From Brevundimonas lenta (GTDB lineage Bacteria; Pseudomonadota; Alphaproteobacteria; Caulobacterales; Caulobacteraceae), in NCBI RefSeq assembly GCF_014196335.1, contig NZ_JACIDM010000001.1, positions 310,001 to 374,000 of the forward strand: a stretch of DNA of 64,000 nt, written 5' to 3'. Shown one piece after another: positions 7,454-17,205 of this stretch. Numbering within the stretch: the first letter of the stretch is position 1; each line of letters begins with the position of its first letter. Made by a program: the position numbers and the translations under genes. Under the pieces are notes generated by a model. It worked only from the letters and a program-made list of their open reading frames with translations. It was not told the DNA's origin and did not search any database.

Positions 7454-9310
7454 ATGAACTCCTTTGATGTCATCGTCATCGGCGGCGGCCACGCCGGATG
7501 CGAGGCCGCCGCGGCCTCGGCGCGCACGGGTGCGCGCACCGTCCTGCTGACCCAGAAGCTCGAGACCATCGGCGAGATGTCCTGCAACCCCGCCATCGGG
7601 GGACTGGGCAAGGGCCACCTTGTGCGCGAGATCGACGCCCTGGACGGCGTCATGGGGCGCCTGGGCGATGTGTCGGGTATCCAGTTCCGTCTGCTGAACC
7701 GCTCCAAGGGGGCGGCGGTGCAGGGCCCGCGCAGCCAGATCGACCGGCGCCTGTACCGCGAGGCCATGCAGGCCGAGCTGGCCAACACCCCGAACCTGAC
7801 CCTGATGGCGGGCACGGCCGAGGGCCTGATCATGGATGGCGCGCGCGTCGTCGGCGTCGTCACGGGCGAGGGCATCGAGGTTCGCGCCGGGGCCGTGGTG
7901 CTGACGACCGGCACCTTCCTGAACGGCGTGATCCACAAGGGCGACGAACGCATTCCGGCCGGCCGTCACGGCGAGGCCCCGTCGACCGGACTGGCCGCGG
8001 ATCTCTATGGCGCCGGTCTGCAGATGGGCCGGTTGAAGACGGGCACGCCGGCGCGGCTGGACGGCCGGACCATCGGCTGGGACCGGCTGGACAGCCAGGC
8101 CGCCGATGACGAGCCCGTGCCGTTCAGCTTCCTGACCGACCGCATCGACGTGCCGCAGATCGCCTGCGGCGTGACCCACACGACCGAAGAGACCCACCGG
8201 ATCATCGCCGAAAACCTCGGCGAGAGCGCCGTCTATGGCGGGCATCTGTCGGGGCGGGGGCCGCGCTATTGCCCGTCGATCGAGGACAAGGTCGTGCGCT
8301 TCGCCGACAAGACCTCGCACCAGATCTTCCTCGAGCCCGAGGGGCTGGACGATCCGACGGTCTATCCGAACGGGATTTCGACTTCGGTGTCGGACGCGAC
8401 CCAACTGGCCTTCCTGCGGACCATTCCGGGGCTGGAGACGGTCGAGGTGTTCCGCTTCGGCTACGCCATCGAATATGACTACGTCGACCCACGCGAGCTG
8501 AGCCCGGCGCTGGAAGTGAAGAAGCGGCCGGGTCTCTATCTGGCCGGCCAGATCAACGGCACCACGGGTTATGAGGAGGCGGGGGCCCAGGGGCTGATCG
8601 CCGGATTGAACGCGGCGCGGGCCGCCGCCGGCTCCGATCCGCTGATCCTCGGCCGCGACCAGGCCTACATTGGTGTCATGATCGACGATCTGGTGACGCG
8701 CGGTGTGACCGAGCCCTACCGGATGTTCACGAGCCGGGCCGAGTACAGATTGACTCTCCGCGCAGACAACGCCGATCAACGGTTGACTCCCCTGGGTCTG
8801 GAAGCCGGCGTGGTCGGGACGAAACGGGGCGCGGCCTTCGCCATCAAGGCGGCCGAACTGGCCGCCGCCTCGGCCCTGGTGCGGGGCACGGCATTCACGC
8901 CGAAGGAGGCGGGGACGCTGGGAATTCCGGTCAACGCCGACGGCCAGCGCCGCACGATCAGGGATCTGCTGTCGTTCCCGGGCGTCACGCTGAACACCTT
9001 CGAGGCCGCCTTCCCGCAGATCGCCGGCTGGTCGAAACAGGTGCGGGAACAGGTGGAGATCGACGCCGGTTACGCCGGCTATCTTGACCGCCAGGCCGCC
9101 GACGCCGAGGCGCTGCGACGGGAAGAGGCCCTGGCCCTGCCGGTCGATCTCGACTACGCCGCCATCGGCAGCCTCTCCAACGAGGTGCGCGAGAAGCTGA
9201 TCATGGTCCAGCCCCGGACGCTGGGGCAGGCGGGCCGGATCGAGGGCATGACCCCGGGGGCGCTGACGGCGCTGTTGTCCCACGTGAAGAAGGCGAAGGT
9301 CGCAGCGTGA
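7454..9310 (+). CDS. mnmG: tRNA uridine-5-carboxymethylaminomethyl(34) synthesis enzyme MnmG (GidA)
   Basis: FAD-dependent partner of MnmE in wobble-uridine modification. The 618-aa protein begins [20 protein letters not shown], the Rossmann FAD-binding motif. It continues with the family signature [22 protein letters not shown], whose cysteine is conserved, and [12 protein letters not shown]. Further on are [25 protein letters not shown] and the FTSRAEYRL segment, then the C-terminal helical MnmE-binding region. An in-frame start 36 bases upstream would add an unrelated leader, so I chose the ATG at 7454. The stop overlaps the GTG of rsmG (GTGA), indicating translational coupling. Confidence 0.97.
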   Translation: MNSFDVIVIGGGHAGCEAAAASARTGARTVLLTQKLETIGEMSCNPAIGGLGKGHLVREIDALDGVMGRLGDVSGIQFRLLNRSKGAAVQGPRSQIDRRLYREAMQAELANTPNLTLMAGTAEGLIMDGARVVGVVTGEGIEVRAGAVVLTTGTFLNGVIHKGDERIPAGRHGEAPSTGLAADLYGAGLQMGRLKTGTPARLDGRTIGWDRLDSQAADDEPVPFSFLTDRIDVPQIACGVTHTTEETHRIIAENLGESAVYGGHLSGRGPRYCPSIEDKVVRFADKTSHQIFLEPEGLDDPTVYPNGISTSVSDATQLAFLRTIPGLETVEVFRFGYAIEYDYVDPRELSPALEVKKRPGLYLAGQINGTTGYEEAGAQGLIAGLNAARAAAGSDPLILGRDQAYIGVMIDDLVTRGVTEPYRMFTSRAEYRLTLRADNADQRLTPLGLEAGVVGTKRGAAFAIKAAELAAASALVRGTAFTPKEAGTLGIPVNADGQRRTIRDLLSFPGVTLNTFEAAFPQIAGWSKQVREQVEIDAGYAGYLDRQAADAEALRREEALALPVDLDYAAIGSLSNEVREKLIMVQPRTLGQAGRIEGMTPGALTALLSHVKKAKVAA

Positions 9311-9930
9311 GCATTTCAGACGCGGCCGCTTTTCAGGCCCGGACCAACGCCACGCCGGCGCAGATGGCGGACCTTCAGACCTTCATCGACCGACTGACGG
9401 AAGCCAACGCCGTGATGAACCTCGTCGGGCCGGACAGCCTGCCCGACGTGTGGAACCGCCACATCTGGGACTCGGCCCAGCTGCTGGATTATGCGCCGGA
9501 CGCCATGACCTGGGCCGATCTGGGCGCCGGGGCCGGTTTCCCGGGCGTGGTGCTGGCCATCATGCTGAAGTCGACGGCCAAGTCCCACGTGTGGCTGATC
9601 GACAGTCTCGGCAAGCGCTGCCGCTTCCTGCAGGAGGTGGTCGACGCGCTGTCGCTGCGGGCCACGGTGATCAACGGCCGGGCCGAGGAAAATGCGGTCA
9701 CCGTCGATGTCGTGACCGCCCGCGCGGTGGCGCCTATGGAAAAGCTGCTCGGCTATGCACAGCCTTATCTGCAGAGAGGCGCGCAGGGGCTGTTCCTGAA
9801 GGGCGAAAAGGCTGAGGTTGAGTTGATCGAAGCCCGCAAGGTCTGGCGCTTCGAAAGCGACCTGTCCGTCTCGCGCAGTGACCCGCGCGGCCGTATCGTA
9901 TCCGTCCGGAGCCTCCGCCGTGCGCGCTGA
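9307..9930 (+). CDS. rsmG: 16S rRNA (guanine527-N7)-methyltransferase RsmG (GidB)
   Basis: SAM-dependent methyltransferase for G527 of 16S rRNA; loss gives low-level streptomycin resistance in other bacteria. The protein is 207 aa with a GTG start overlapping the mnmG stop. Motifs include [13 protein letters not shown] near residue 40 (family LxxxNxxxNLt), [12 protein letters not shown] and the SAM-binding loop [30 protein letters not shown] and [13 protein letters not shown] complete the fold. The last eleven bases overlap the predicted start of parA, so segregation and rRNA or tRNA modification genes are co-transcribed, a very conserved order near bacterial origins. Confidence 0.95.
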   Translation: MSISDAAAFQARTNATPAQMADLQTFIDRLTEANAVMNLVGPDSLPDVWNRHIWDSAQLLDYAPDAMTWADLGAGAGFPGVVLAIMLKSTAKSHVWLIDSLGKRCRFLQEVVDALSLRATVINGRAEENAVTVDVVTARAVAPMEKLLGYAQPYLQRGAQGLFLKGEKAEVELIEARKVWRFESDLSVSRSDPRGRIVSVRSLRRAR

Positions 9931-10732
9931 CCGAAAGACCCGCGTCCTCGCCGTCTCCAACCAGAAGGGCGGGGTGGGCAAGACCACCACGGCCATCAAC
10001 CTCGGCACCGCCCTGGCCGCCATCGGCGAGAAGGTGCTGATCGTCGACATGGACCCGCAGGGCAATGCCTCCACGGGTCTGGGCGTTCCACGTGAAACAC
10101 GCCGGGTGACGATCTACGACGTGATCGTGGACGGCCGCGCCGTCGACGATTCCGCCGTCCAGACCTCCGTGCCGGGGCTGTTTATCCTGCCGGCCGATCC
10201 GGACATGTCGGGCGTCGAGATCGAGCTGAGCCAGGCCGATCGCCGCTCGTTCCGCCTGCGCGATGCGCTGGGGTCCCAGGGCCGGGACGGACATACCCGG
10301 TACGACTATGTGCTGATCGACTGCCCGCCGTCGCTCAATCTGCTGACGCTGAACGCCATGGCCGCGGCGGACGCCGTGCTGGTGCCGCTGCAGTGCGAGT
10401 TTTTCGCGCTGGAGGGCCTGACGCAGCTGATGAAGACAATCGACATGGTGCGCCAGAGCCTGAACACCTCGCTGGAGATCCAGGGCCTGGTCCTGACCAT
10501 GTTCGATCGCCGCAGCGCCCTGTCGGGGCAGGTGGCCAACGATGTGCGCGCCCACTTCGGCGACAAGGTCTACGACTCGGTCATTCCGCGGAACGTGCGG
10601 GTCGCCGAGGCGCCGTCTTTCGGCAAGCCGGCGCTGATCTACGACCTGAAATGCGCCGGCAGCCAGGCCTATCTGCGGCTGGCGCGCGAGGTGGTGGCGC
10701 GTGAGCGCAAGCGGCGCCTGCAGGCCGCGTAG
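9920..10732 (+). CDS. parA: Chromosome partitioning ATPase ParA
   Basis: Walker-type ATPase that moves ParB-parS complexes to the opposite pole. The 270-aa protein from the GTG at 9920 begins [15 protein letters not shown], with the deviant Walker A motif KGGVGKTTT at residues 16-24. VDMDPQGNAST is the A' motif and DYVLIDCPPSLNLLT is Walker B. An in-frame ATG at 9878 lies deep inside rsmG and would add a non-family extension; with GTG the N-terminus matches known ParA proteins. A parS-like site lies inside the gene at 10084-10099. parB follows after a 28-bp gap, making a parAB operon. Confidence 0.95.
   Translation: MRADRKTRVLAVSNQKGGVGKTTTAINLGTALAAIGEKVLIVDMDPQGNASTGLGVPRETRRVTIYDVIVDGRAVDDSAVQTSVPGLFILPADPDMSGVEIELSQADRRSFRLRDALGSQGRDGHTRYDYVLIDCPPSLNLLTLNAMAAADAVLVPLQCEFFALEGLTQLMKTIDMVRQSLNTSLEIQGLVLTMFDRRSALSGQVANDVRAHFGDKVYDSVIPRNVRVAEAPSFGKPALIYDLKCAGSQAYLRLAREVVARERKRRLQAA
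10084..10099. other. parS: parS site 3, inside parA
   Basis: Core GTTCCACGTGAAAC at 10085-10098: one mismatch to a perfect palindrome (C in the left arm against the A in the right arm). The C-variant arm is also used in natural parS sites. It falls in the parA codons for GVPRETRR, so ParB could spread over its own operon from here. Confidence 0.8.
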
Positions 10733-10760
10733 TACAGATTTAGAAGAACGGATCAGTATC

Positions 10761-11648
10761 TTGAGCGAACGTCAGCGCGGTCTGGGCCGGGGATTGTCGG
10801 CCCTTCTGGGGGAACAGGTTGCGGACGCGGTTCCGGTGGACGGCTCGCCCGCCCCCGCCGGCGTGCGTATGGCGCCGATCGAGAGCCTGAAGCCCAATCC
10901 CGACCAGCCCCGGAAGATCTTCAATCGCGAGGACCTGGAGGAACTGGCCACCTCGATCCGCGACAAGGGCGTGCTTCAGCCCATCCTGGTCCGGTCGCAG
11001 CCCGGGCAGGACGGGGTCTGGCAGATCATCGCCGGCGAACGCCGCTGGCGCGCGGCCCAGCTGGCCCGCCTGACCGAGGCGCCGATCGTCGTGCGCGAGA
11101 TGGACGACGTCGAGGTGTTCGAGGTCGCGATCATCGAGAACGTCCAGCGCGCGGACCTGAACCCGCTGGAAGAGGCCGACGCCTATCGCATGCTGATGGA
11201 GCGTTTCGGCCGCACCCAGGACGCCGTCGCCGGCGTGGTCGGCAAGAGCCGCAGCCATGTGGCCAACACCCTGCGCCTGCTGCAGCTGCCGGAAGAGGTG
11301 CTGCAGTACGTCCGCGAGGGCAAGCTGTCGGCCGGTCACGCCCGCGCGGTGATCACCGCGCCGAACCCCGTCGAGCTGGCCGATCAGGCCTATCGAGAGG
11401 GCCTGAACGTGCGTCAGGTCGAGGCGCTGGCGCGCCGCGCCGCCGAAGGTCCCCGGCCTGGTCGGTCGCGCCCGGCGACGGTGAACGGCGAAGGCTCGGC
11501 CGACGTCGCAGCGCTTGAGCAGGATCTGGCCGACGCCCTGGGCCTGAAGGTCCAGCTGGCCGACAAGGGCGGCCGGGGCGAGCTGAGCATCCGCTACGCC
11601 TCGCTGGAGCAGCTGGACGACCTGTGCCGCCGGCTTATGCGCGGCTGA
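10761..11648 (+). CDS. parB: Chromosome partitioning protein ParB (CTP-dependent clamp)
   Basis: parS-specific DNA-binding CTPase that spreads as a sliding clamp. I chose the TTG at 10761, giving MSERQRGLGRGLSALLGEQV, the usual opening with an RGLGRGLSALLG ParA-interacting motif; the 295-aa length is then normal. The CTP-binding domain has the LKPNPDQPRKIF strand and the IAGERRWRAAQLA arginine patch. The ENVQRADLNPLEEA motif and a helix-turn-helix around VAGVVGKSRSHVANTLRLLQLP follow. The C-terminal dimerisation domain carries LADALGLKV and GELSIRYASLEQLD. An ATG at 10701 in frame overlaps parA and would add 20 foreign residues. Confidence 0.95.
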   Translation: MSERQRGLGRGLSALLGEQVADAVPVDGSPAPAGVRMAPIESLKPNPDQPRKIFNREDLEELATSIRDKGVLQPILVRSQPGQDGVWQIIAGERRWRAAQLARLTEAPIVVREMDDVEVFEVAIIENVQRADLNPLEEADAYRMLMERFGRTQDAVAGVVGKSRSHVANTLRLLQLPEEVLQYVREGKLSAGHARAVITAPNPVELADQAYREGLNVRQVEALARRAAEGPRPGRSRPATVNGEGSADVAALEQDLADALGLKVQLADKGGRGELSIRYASLEQLDDLCRRLMRG

Positions 11649-11698
11649 GGGCAGGGCCACGGTTTGGCTGGCGCGGCGACGCGTGGCAGACTGAGGCC

Positions 11699-11884
11699 AT
11701 GACCGACAAGCCGACCAATCCGACCGCCGAAGCGATGAAGAAGGCGCTGGCCGCCAAGAAGGGCGCTGCGGGCGTCCCGTCATCGGGCGGCTTCAAGCCG
11801 GCGCAGCACGCCGAGAAGACGATGGCCAAGCAGAGCGCGGCGGCCAACAAGCCCGCCTTCCGCAGGGCCTCGAAGCGGGGCTAG
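11699..11884 (+). CDS. Small basic protein, unknown function
   Basis: A 61-aa lysine- and alanine-rich protein starting MTDKPTNPTAEAMKKALAAK. The tail has FKPAQHAEKTMAKQSAAANK followed by KPAFRRASKRG. It is strongly basic, lacks membrane segments or a signal peptide, and is probably largely disordered. It lies 50 bp after parB and its last four bases overlap the 3' end of the convergent holA. I recognise similar short basic proteins in Caulobacterales but no function. Coding status is supported by its codon usage and in-frame length; an upstream in-frame ATG at 11624 overlaps parB and is unlikely. Confidence 0.65.
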   Translation: MTDKPTNPTAEAMKKALAAKKGAAGVPSSGGFKPAQHAEKTMAKQSAAANKPAFRRASKRG

Positions 11885-12933
11885 AGACCCAGCCGGCGGG
11901 CGCGGGCGGAGATTTCCAGCAGAAGGCGTTCGGCGATCAGCTGGTCGGGCGAGCCTGTCGTCTTGGTGGCGATGTCGGCGGCGTTGACGCTGTCGAGCAC
12001 CTTTTCCAGATCCTCGATCCGCCAGTTGCGCGCCTGGCGCAGCATTTCGGCTTCCTGCTTCCAGAAGACGCCGGCGGCCTTGGCGGCCTCCTTGGCGCCC
12101 GCGCCGTTGGCCATGAGCACATTGATGCGGCGCAGCTTGCCCAGGTGGATGGACGCCTGGCGCACCGCCATGACGGGGCTTTCGCCTTCCGCCAGGGCGC
12201 GACGCAGGCCGGCCTGGGACGGCGCGGGACGGCCGCCGAAGGCCTGCAGGGCGGCGTCCTGCAGCGAGGCGTCGGGCTCCACGCCCAGATGCAGCTCCAG
12301 CTCGGGCGTATCGATGGTGCGGCCGCTGCCCGGGCCGATGTAGAGCACCAGACGCTCGATCTCCTGACGCATCAGGCCGCGCTCGCGGGGGAGGCGGGAG
12401 ACGAAGCGGTCCAGCGCGTCGCCGGTCAGGCCGACCTTGTCGGCGGCCAGCGCCTCGCGGGTCATGCGGGCGACGTCGCCCGTCTCGTCCTCGTAGCAGG
12501 CGATCCCGACGGCGGCCTTGTCGGCCTCGGCGGCCTTGCGCAGGGCGGAGTCACGGCCCAGAGCGCCGGCCTCGATGACCAGCATGGCGTCGGGGTTGAA
12601 GCCGCCCTCGGCGTGGGTCTTGAGCGCCGCGGCCAGCATCTTGTCGATCGAGGCCTTCTCGGCCGACAGGCGCACGCGCACGAGGCGGCGGCCGCCGATC
12701 ATGCTCAGCGCGGTCAGGGCCTCGTCCAGACGGGCCTCGTCACCGTCGATGTCGGAGTCGGTCAGCAGGGTGACGTTGAACGGGTCGTTCAGGTCAGGCG
12801 TGATGGCCTTGCACAGAATCTCCGCGCGTTCGGCGACGCCCGAACGGTCCTTGCCGTGGATGACGGCGGCGCGGACGCCCCTGTCCGGAGACTTAAGGAA
12901 GCGGTCGACCTCGGGCCGTTTGGAGAGGATCAC
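11881..12933 (-). CDS. holA: DNA polymerase III subunit delta
   Basis: Delta subunit of the clamp loader, which opens the beta clamp at primer junctions. The 350-aa protein starts MILSKRPEVDRFLKSPDRGV at a GTG codon overlapping the lptE stop. Features of the HolA family are the VIHGKDRSGVAERAE segment, the RLVRVRLSAEK region, ALGRDSALRKAAE, the RFVSRLPRERGLMRQEIERLVLY helix and the C-terminal LLLEISARARRLGL. The clamp-binding and AAA-like folds are degenerate, as is normal for delta. It is the last gene of a leuS-lptE-holA minus-strand operon in which each stop overlaps the next start. leuS-lptE-holA order is widely conserved in proteobacteria. Confidence 0.9.
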   Translation of the reverse strand: MILSKRPEVDRFLKSPDRGVRAAVIHGKDRSGVAERAEILCKAITPDLNDPFNVTLLTDSDIDGDEARLDEALTALSMIGGRRLVRVRLSAEKASIDKMLAAALKTHAEGGFNPDAMLVIEAGALGRDSALRKAAEADKAAVGIACYEDETGDVARMTREALAADKVGLTGDALDRFVSRLPRERGLMRQEIERLVLYIGPGSGRTIDTPELELHLGVEPDASLQDAALQAFGGRPAPSQAGLRRALAEGESPVMAVRQASIHLGKLRRINVLMANGAGAKEAAKAAGVFWKQEAEMLRQARNWRIEDLEKVLDSVNAADIATKTTGSPDQLIAERLLLEISARARRLGL

Positions 12934-13418
12934 TGGTCCGACAGGGTCCGCAGCAGGTCGAGACGGATCAGGCGGGCCAGTTCGGCCGCGGCACGCTCCT
13001 CGCCGTCCTGCTGGGCGGCGATGGCCGCGTAGGGCTGGTCGGCGGCGGCGTAGGTGGTGGTGACGGTCTCGACGCCGCGGACGGGAACGCCGCCGGTGAT
13101 CGGCGTCAGGGTCCAGGTGCCACGCACCGTCAGCTCGTAGCGGGCGGCGGTGTCGTCGATGCGACGGCCCAGCGGGCGGCGGCCCTGCTCAAGCGTGGTT
13201 TCGAGCTTCCACAGCGGCGGCTGCGAGCCGTCGCGGCCGAGGGCGTCCTCGAGCTGCTCGCGCACCCGATAGCCGAGACGGTCGTCCTGGGTGGTCACGG
13301 CGATGCGGGACAGGGACGATCCCGATCCCGTGTCGCCGTACAGCGGCGTGAAACCGCAGCCGGCCAGTCCCAGGGACGCGACAATAGCGAAGGTCCCGGC
13401 CAGGCTGAGCGCGCGCAT
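12930..13418 (-). CDS. lptE: LPS assembly lipoprotein LptE
   Basis: Outer-membrane lipoprotein that plugs the LptD barrel for lipopolysaccharide insertion. The 162-aa precursor opens [20 protein letters not shown], with a lipobox LAGC directly before CGFTPLYGD, the motif retained in most LptE proteins. The mature part has the RLGYRVREQLEDAL helix typical of the family and the strand-rich VRGTWTLTPITGG region. The C-terminal helix reads LARLIRLDLLRTL. The start overlaps the leuS stop and its stop overlaps the holA GTG. Family sequence identity is generally low, so the call relies on lipobox motif, length and operon context, which agree. Confidence 0.88.
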   Translation of the reverse strand: MRALSLAGTFAIVASLGLAGCGFTPLYGDTGSGSSLSRIAVTTQDDRLGYRVREQLEDALGRDGSQPPLWKLETTLEQGRRPLGRRIDDTAARYELTVRGTWTLTPITGGVPVRGVETVTTTYAAADQPYAAIAAQQDGEERAAAELARLIRLDLLRTLSDQ

Positions 13419-15970
13419 CAGCCGACCACCACGTTCACGATACGATCCTTGACCACCACGATCTTCTTCACGGTCAGACCCTCCAGCCGCGCCTGAACCT
13501 CCGGATCGGCGAGGACGATGGCCTCGACCGCCGCCGGCTCCAGGCCGCGGGCGACGCGGATCTCGCCGCGACGCTTGCCGTTGACCTGGATGGGCAGGGT
13601 GACCTCGTCGTCCGCCGCCAGAGCCGGATCGTAAACCGGCCAGGGCGCGTCGAGGATCATTCCCTCTTCGCCCAGCCGCGTCCAGCATTCCTCGGCCAGG
13701 TGCGGAGTGAACGGGGCCACGAGGCGCGCCAGGGCCGACAGGGCCTGACGACGGGCGTCGCCGCCGGCCGCGCCGTGATCGCGCACGGTGGCGACGAAGG
13801 CGTAGAGCTTGGCGATGGCCGAGTTGAAGCGGAAGCCGGTGATGCCTTCCGACACCGCCTTGATGGCCTTGTGCGTCTCGCGAACGAGGGAGGCGTTGGC
13901 GGACTCGTCGCCGGCAGCCGCGGGATCGAAGCCGTCGACCTCGGCCCAGACGCGCTGGACGAAGCGGCTGGCGCCCTCGACGCCGCCGGAGGTCCACTGG
14001 ACGTCGCGTTCGGGCGGGCTGTCCGAGAGGACGAACAGGCGGCCGGCGTCGACGCCGTAGGTGTCGACGATCTCCTGCGGGGCGACGACGTTCTTCTTCG
14101 ACTTGGACATCTTCTCGATGTCGCCGATGGTCAGGGCCTCGCCAGTGGAGAGCTGGCGGGCCGAGCGCCTGCCGCCGTCATTGGACAGCTCGACGTCGGT
14201 GGGCTCGACCCAGGCGCCGTCGGCGCGACGGTAGGTCTCGTGGACCACCATGCCCTGGGTGAACAAGCCGGCGAACGGCTCCTTGACGCTCATCAGCCCC
14301 GCGTCGCTCAGGGCCCGGCTGATGAAGCGGGCGTAGAGGAGGTGCAGCACGGCGTGTTCGACACCGCCGATGTACTGGTCGACCGGCAGCCATTTGTCGG
14401 CCGCCGCTTTCGCGATCGGATCGGCCGCCGTCGGGTCGGTGAAGCGGGCGAAATACCAGCTGGAGTCGACGAAGGTGTCGAGCGTATCCGTCTCACGTGT
14501 CGCATCACCGTGACACGACGGACATTTGACGTGCTTCCAGGTCGGGTGGCGATCCAGCGGGTTGCCGGGCACGTCGAAAGTGACGTCTCTGGGCAGCTCC
14601 ACCGGCAGCTGGTCGGCCGGCACGGCGCCGCAGGACGGGCAGTGGATGACCGGGATGGGGCAGCCCCAATAGCGCTGGCGGCTGACGCCCCAGTCGCGCA
14701 GGCGGTAGATGGTGGCGCCTTCGCCCTGGCCGGCGGCCTCGATGCGGGCGATGGCCGCGGCCTTGGCGGGCTCGATCTCCATGCCGTCCATGAAGTCGGA
14801 GTGGAACAGGGCGCCCGGGCCCGTATAGGCCTCGTTCGCCACGGCGAAATCGTCGCCGGCGCCCTCGGGACGGACGACCGGGATCACCGGCAGGTCGTAT
14901 TTGCGGGCGAAGTCGAGGTCACGCTGGTCGTGGGCCGGGCAGCCGAAGATGGCGCCGGTGCCGTATTCCGACAGGATGAAGTTGGCGATCCAGACGCTGA
15001 CCTCGCGGCCGTCGAACGGATGCAGGACCTTCAGACCGGTGTCGAAACCGATCTTTTCGGCCTGTTCGATCTCGGCCTGGGTCGATCCGCCCTTGCGGCA
15101 TTCGGCGATGAAGGCGGCGGCGTCGGGATTGGTCTCGGCCAGGGCGCGCGCGACCGGGTGGTCGGCGGCGATGCCCATGAAGCTGGCGCCGAACAGGGTG
15201 TCGGGCCGGGTGGTGTAGATCTCCAGACCGTCCGGCGCGGCGGCCGGGGCCTGACCGGCCCACGCCCAGGTCATCTGCAGACCCTTGGAGCGGCCGATCC
15301 AGTTCTCCTGCATCAGGCGGACCTTGTCGGGCCAGCGGCCTTCCAGTTCCTTCAGGCCGTCGATCAGGTCGTCGGCGTAGTCGGTGATGCGCAGGAACCA
15401 CTGGTTCAGCTTGCGCTTCTCGACGATCGCGCCGGAACGCCAGCCGCGGCCGTCGACGACCTGCTCATTGGCCAGGACGGTGTTGTCGACCGGATCCCAG
15501 TTGACGATCGAGTCCTTGCGATAGACCAGGCCGCGCTTGAACAGTTCGAGGAACCACGCCTGCTGCTTGCCGTAGTAGGCCGGGTCGCAGGTGGCGAACT
15601 CGCGGCTCCAGTCCAGCGACAGGCCCAGCAGCTTCAGCTGGTCGCGCATGGCGGCGATGTTGGACCAGGTCCAGTCGCCGGGATGGATGCCGCGCTCGAT
15701 GGCTGCGTTCTCGGCCGGCAGACCGAAGGCGTCCCAGCCCATCGGGTGCAGGACGTCGAAGCCCTGCGCCCGGCGGGAGCGGGCCACGACGTCGCCCATG
15801 ACGTAGTTGCGGGCGTGGCCCATGTGGATGTTCCCCGACGGGTAGGGGAACATCTCGAGGACGTAGTATTTCGGCTTTCCCGTGCCTTCGGTCGGCGTGC
15901 GGAAGGCGTCAGCGGCCGCCCAGCGGGCCTGCTGGCGGGGTTCGGCGGTCTTGGGCTCGTAGCGGGCCAC
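13418..15970 (-). CDS. leuS: Leucine--tRNA ligase
   Basis: Class I aminoacyl-tRNA synthetase charging tRNA-Leu. The protein is 850 aa and starts [20 protein letters not shown]. Visible motifs are [20 protein letters not shown] (HIGH signature as HMGH), the [12 protein letters not shown] segment, and the editing domain with [10 protein letters not shown] zinc-like CPSCGAV pair with CPSCHGD follows, then WYFARFTDP and the KMSKS loop EKMSKSKKN. The C-terminal anticodon-binding domain ends [17 protein letters not shown]. The 65 bases upstream contain a ribosome site region but no clear promoter; the DUF3576 gene lies just upstream on the same strand and may share transcription. Confidence 0.97.
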   Translation of the reverse strand: MARYEPKTAEPRQQARWAAADAFRTPTEGTGKPKYYVLEMFPYPSGNIHMGHARNYVMGDVVARSRRAQGFDVLHPMGWDAFGLPAENAAIERGIHPGDWTWSNIAAMRDQLKLLGLSLDWSREFATCDPAYYGKQQAWFLELFKRGLVYRKDSIVNWDPVDNTVLANEQVVDGRGWRSGAIVEKRKLNQWFLRITDYADDLIDGLKELEGRWPDKVRLMQENWIGRSKGLQMTWAWAGQAPAAAPDGLEIYTTRPDTLFGASFMGIAADHPVARALAETNPDAAAFIAECRKGGSTQAEIEQAEKIGFDTGLKVLHPFDGREVSVWIANFILSEYGTGAIFGCPAHDQRDLDFARKYDLPVIPVVRPEGAGDDFAVANEAYTGPGALFHSDFMDGMEIEPAKAAAIARIEAAGQGEGATIYRLRDWGVSRQRYWGCPIPVIHCPSCGAVPADQLPVELPRDVTFDVPGNPLDRHPTWKHVKCPSCHGDATRETDTLDTFVDSSWYFARFTDPTAADPIAKAAADKWLPVDQYIGGVEHAVLHLLYARFISRALSDAGLMSVKEPFAGLFTQGMVVHETYRRADGAWVEPTDVELSNDGGRRSARQLSTGEALTIGDIEKMSKSKKNVVAPQEIVDTYGVDAGRLFVLSDSPPERDVQWTSGGVEGASRFVQRVWAEVDGFDPAAAGDESANASLVRETHKAIKAVSEGITGFRFNSAIAKLYAFVATVRDHGAAGGDARRQALSALARLVAPFTPHLAEECWTRLGEEGMILDAPWPVYDPALAADDEVTLPIQVNGKRRGEIRVARGLEPAAVEAIVLADPEVQARLEGLTVKKIVVVKDRIVNVVVG

Positions 15971-16035
15971 GGGAATCCTTAAGGCGTCGCTCCTGAAGGG
16001 CGAGCCTTGAGGAGGCTATGGTCGGGAGGAGTGAA

Positions 16036-16473
16036 TCAGCCGGCGTTCTGAAGGTTGAGCTGGCGCGCCTTCGTAAGGATGGCGTTCTCCAGGTCGGTTT
16101 CGGTCTGGGCGGCCACCGGAGCGCCGACCCAGTTGCCGGTCGCGTCACGGACTTCCTTGGTCACGGAGACGTTCAGCGCATCGGCGCGAAGTCGCGTGTC
16201 GAGGATGAAGACGGTCGCCTTGAAGCGCTCGTTCGGCGTACGCGGATCGACGTACCAGTCGTAATTGATCACGCCGCCCCACGGATCGGCGTTGGCCAGC
16301 GGCATGAAGCTCAGGGTGTCGAGCGTGGCGCGCCACAGATAGGCGTTGACGCCGATGCCCGCCTGGGCCGCTGCGGGCTTCTCCGCGCCGCCCATACCGG
16401 GGATCGAGCTGCATGCGCCCAGCATCAGACCCGAGGCGATCAGGGCGACCGCAGCGCCGCGAACCAGCACCAT
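16036..16473 (-). CDS. DUF3576 domain lipoprotein
   Basis: A 145-aa predicted outer- or inner-membrane lipoprotein. The signal sequence MVLVRGAAVALIASGLMLGA leads to lipobox LGAC with the acylated cysteine at residue 21. The mature part contains AYLWRATLDTLSFMPLANAD and the GGVINYDWYVDP and NERFKATVFIL strands characteristic of DUF3576. This family is conserved in alphaproteobacteria next to leuS-lptE-holA and has no established biochemical function; the neighbours suggest an envelope role. A minus-strand promoter candidate lies about 90 bases upstream of the start. Confidence 0.85.
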   Translation of the reverse strand: MVLVRGAAVALIASGLMLGACSSIPGMGGAEKPAAAQAGIGVNAYLWRATLDTLSFMPLANADPWGGVINYDWYVDPRTPNERFKATVFILDTRLRADALNVSVTKEVRDATGNWVGAPVAAQTETDLENAILTKARQLNLQNAG

Positions 16474-16563
16474 CGAGAGTTCTCCATTCTTCGTGGCGCA
16501 CGCCGGACGCCCCGGACGCGCGCGCCGGCCCGCCCGACGCGGGTCGGAAGCCGAAGCGACGCT

Positions 16564-16593
16564 CTATAACACGGCGAAAAGGGGCTATGACAA
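16564..16593 (-). promoter_or_regulatory. Candidate promoter for the DUF3576-leuS-lptE-holA operon
   Basis: On the minus strand TTGTCA (plus-strand 16588-16593) is followed by 18 bases and TTATAG (plus-strand 16564-16569), about 90 bases before the ATG at 16473. This resembles a vegetative -35/-10 pair. The surrounding region 16474-16808 is a 335-bp gap with no gene that I can support. Confidence 0.45.
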
Positions 16594-16730
16594 GGCGAAG
16601 ACGCGGATCGGCGGCCGCAATCATGTCCGCAGTGCGTCATACACGTGGCGCGCGACCATCCGGGCCGTGACGCTCGCGCCACAGGAGTCTTCTGACTCGC
16701 ATGGAACCCAAGCCTAGCGGCGCCGTTTCA

Positions 16731-16758
16731 TTGACCGGGCTAACCAGCAGTGTCTACT
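16731..16758 (+). promoter_or_regulatory. Candidate promoter for the NtrZ-like gene
   Basis: TTGACC at 16731-16736, a 16-base spacer and TCTACT at 16753-16758, about 50 bases before the ATG at 16809. The -35 element is good and the -10 is poor by E. coli rules; Caulobacter vegetative promoters tolerate this. Confidence 0.4.
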
Positions 16759-16808
16759 TGCTGGATAGGACCGTGGCGGGATGCCTGCCGCGGCGTGAAG
16801 GGTGGGAT

Positions 16809-17201
16809 ATGCGCAAGGGCGCTGTCATCGCTGGACTGGCTGCGGGCCTGATGACGCTCGCCGTTGCGGATGCAGCGGCGGCTCAAGCCGCGTCCACGCG
16901 CAGCCGCGCCCCCGCCGTTTCACTCACCGAAGCCCAGAATGCCCGCGCCCAGACCGGTCAAAGCCGTCTGCGCTTCACCGAACGTGGCCGTTGGGGCCTG
17001 GACCTGAACCTCAGTCAGCCGGTCGGTCGCGAAAGCAACCTCGGCGACGTCGAGGCGGGCGCCTACTACAGCGTCAACCCGCGCCTGCGCGTCGGCGCCT
17101 CGGCCGGCCTCGCCGAGCCCGAGCGCGATCCGGCCCGCGCGCCGCAGACCGACCAGCGCGCCGCCCCGCGCTTCCGTCTGGAATCGATCTTCCGCTTCTG
17201 A
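16809..17201 (+). CDS. ntrZ: NtrZ-like periplasmic regulatory protein
   Basis: A 130-aa secreted protein. The signal peptide starts MRKGAVIAGLAAGLMTLAVA and should be cleaved after ADAAAAQA. The mature part has a linker and then strand-rich RFTERGRWGLDLNLSQPVGR, DVEAGAYYSVNPRLRVGAS and the C-terminal RFRLESIFRF. This arrangement matches the NtrZ family of Caulobacterales, small periplasmic proteins that inhibit the sensor kinase NtrY. In Caulobacter the ntrZ gene is also in the origin-proximal arm near leuS. No ntrYX is in this window. The start ATG is preceded by GAAGGGTGGGAT; an earlier in-frame ATG at 16701 would bury the signal peptide. Confidence 0.75.
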   Translation: MRKGAVIAGLAAGLMTLAVADAAAAQAASTRSRAPAVSLTEAQNARAQTGQSRLRFTERGRWGLDLNLSQPVGRESNLGDVEAGAYYSVNPRLRVGASAGLAEPERDPARAPQTDQRAAPRFRLESIFRF

Positions 17202-17205
17202 TCGA

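Noticed and set aside
9277-9290. Possible fourth parS at GTCCCACGTGAAGA in the mnmG 3' end
   Set aside because: Four mismatches to the 14-bp core; too weak to call. CACGTG also occurs at about 9586, 14497 and 59970 in unrelated contexts.
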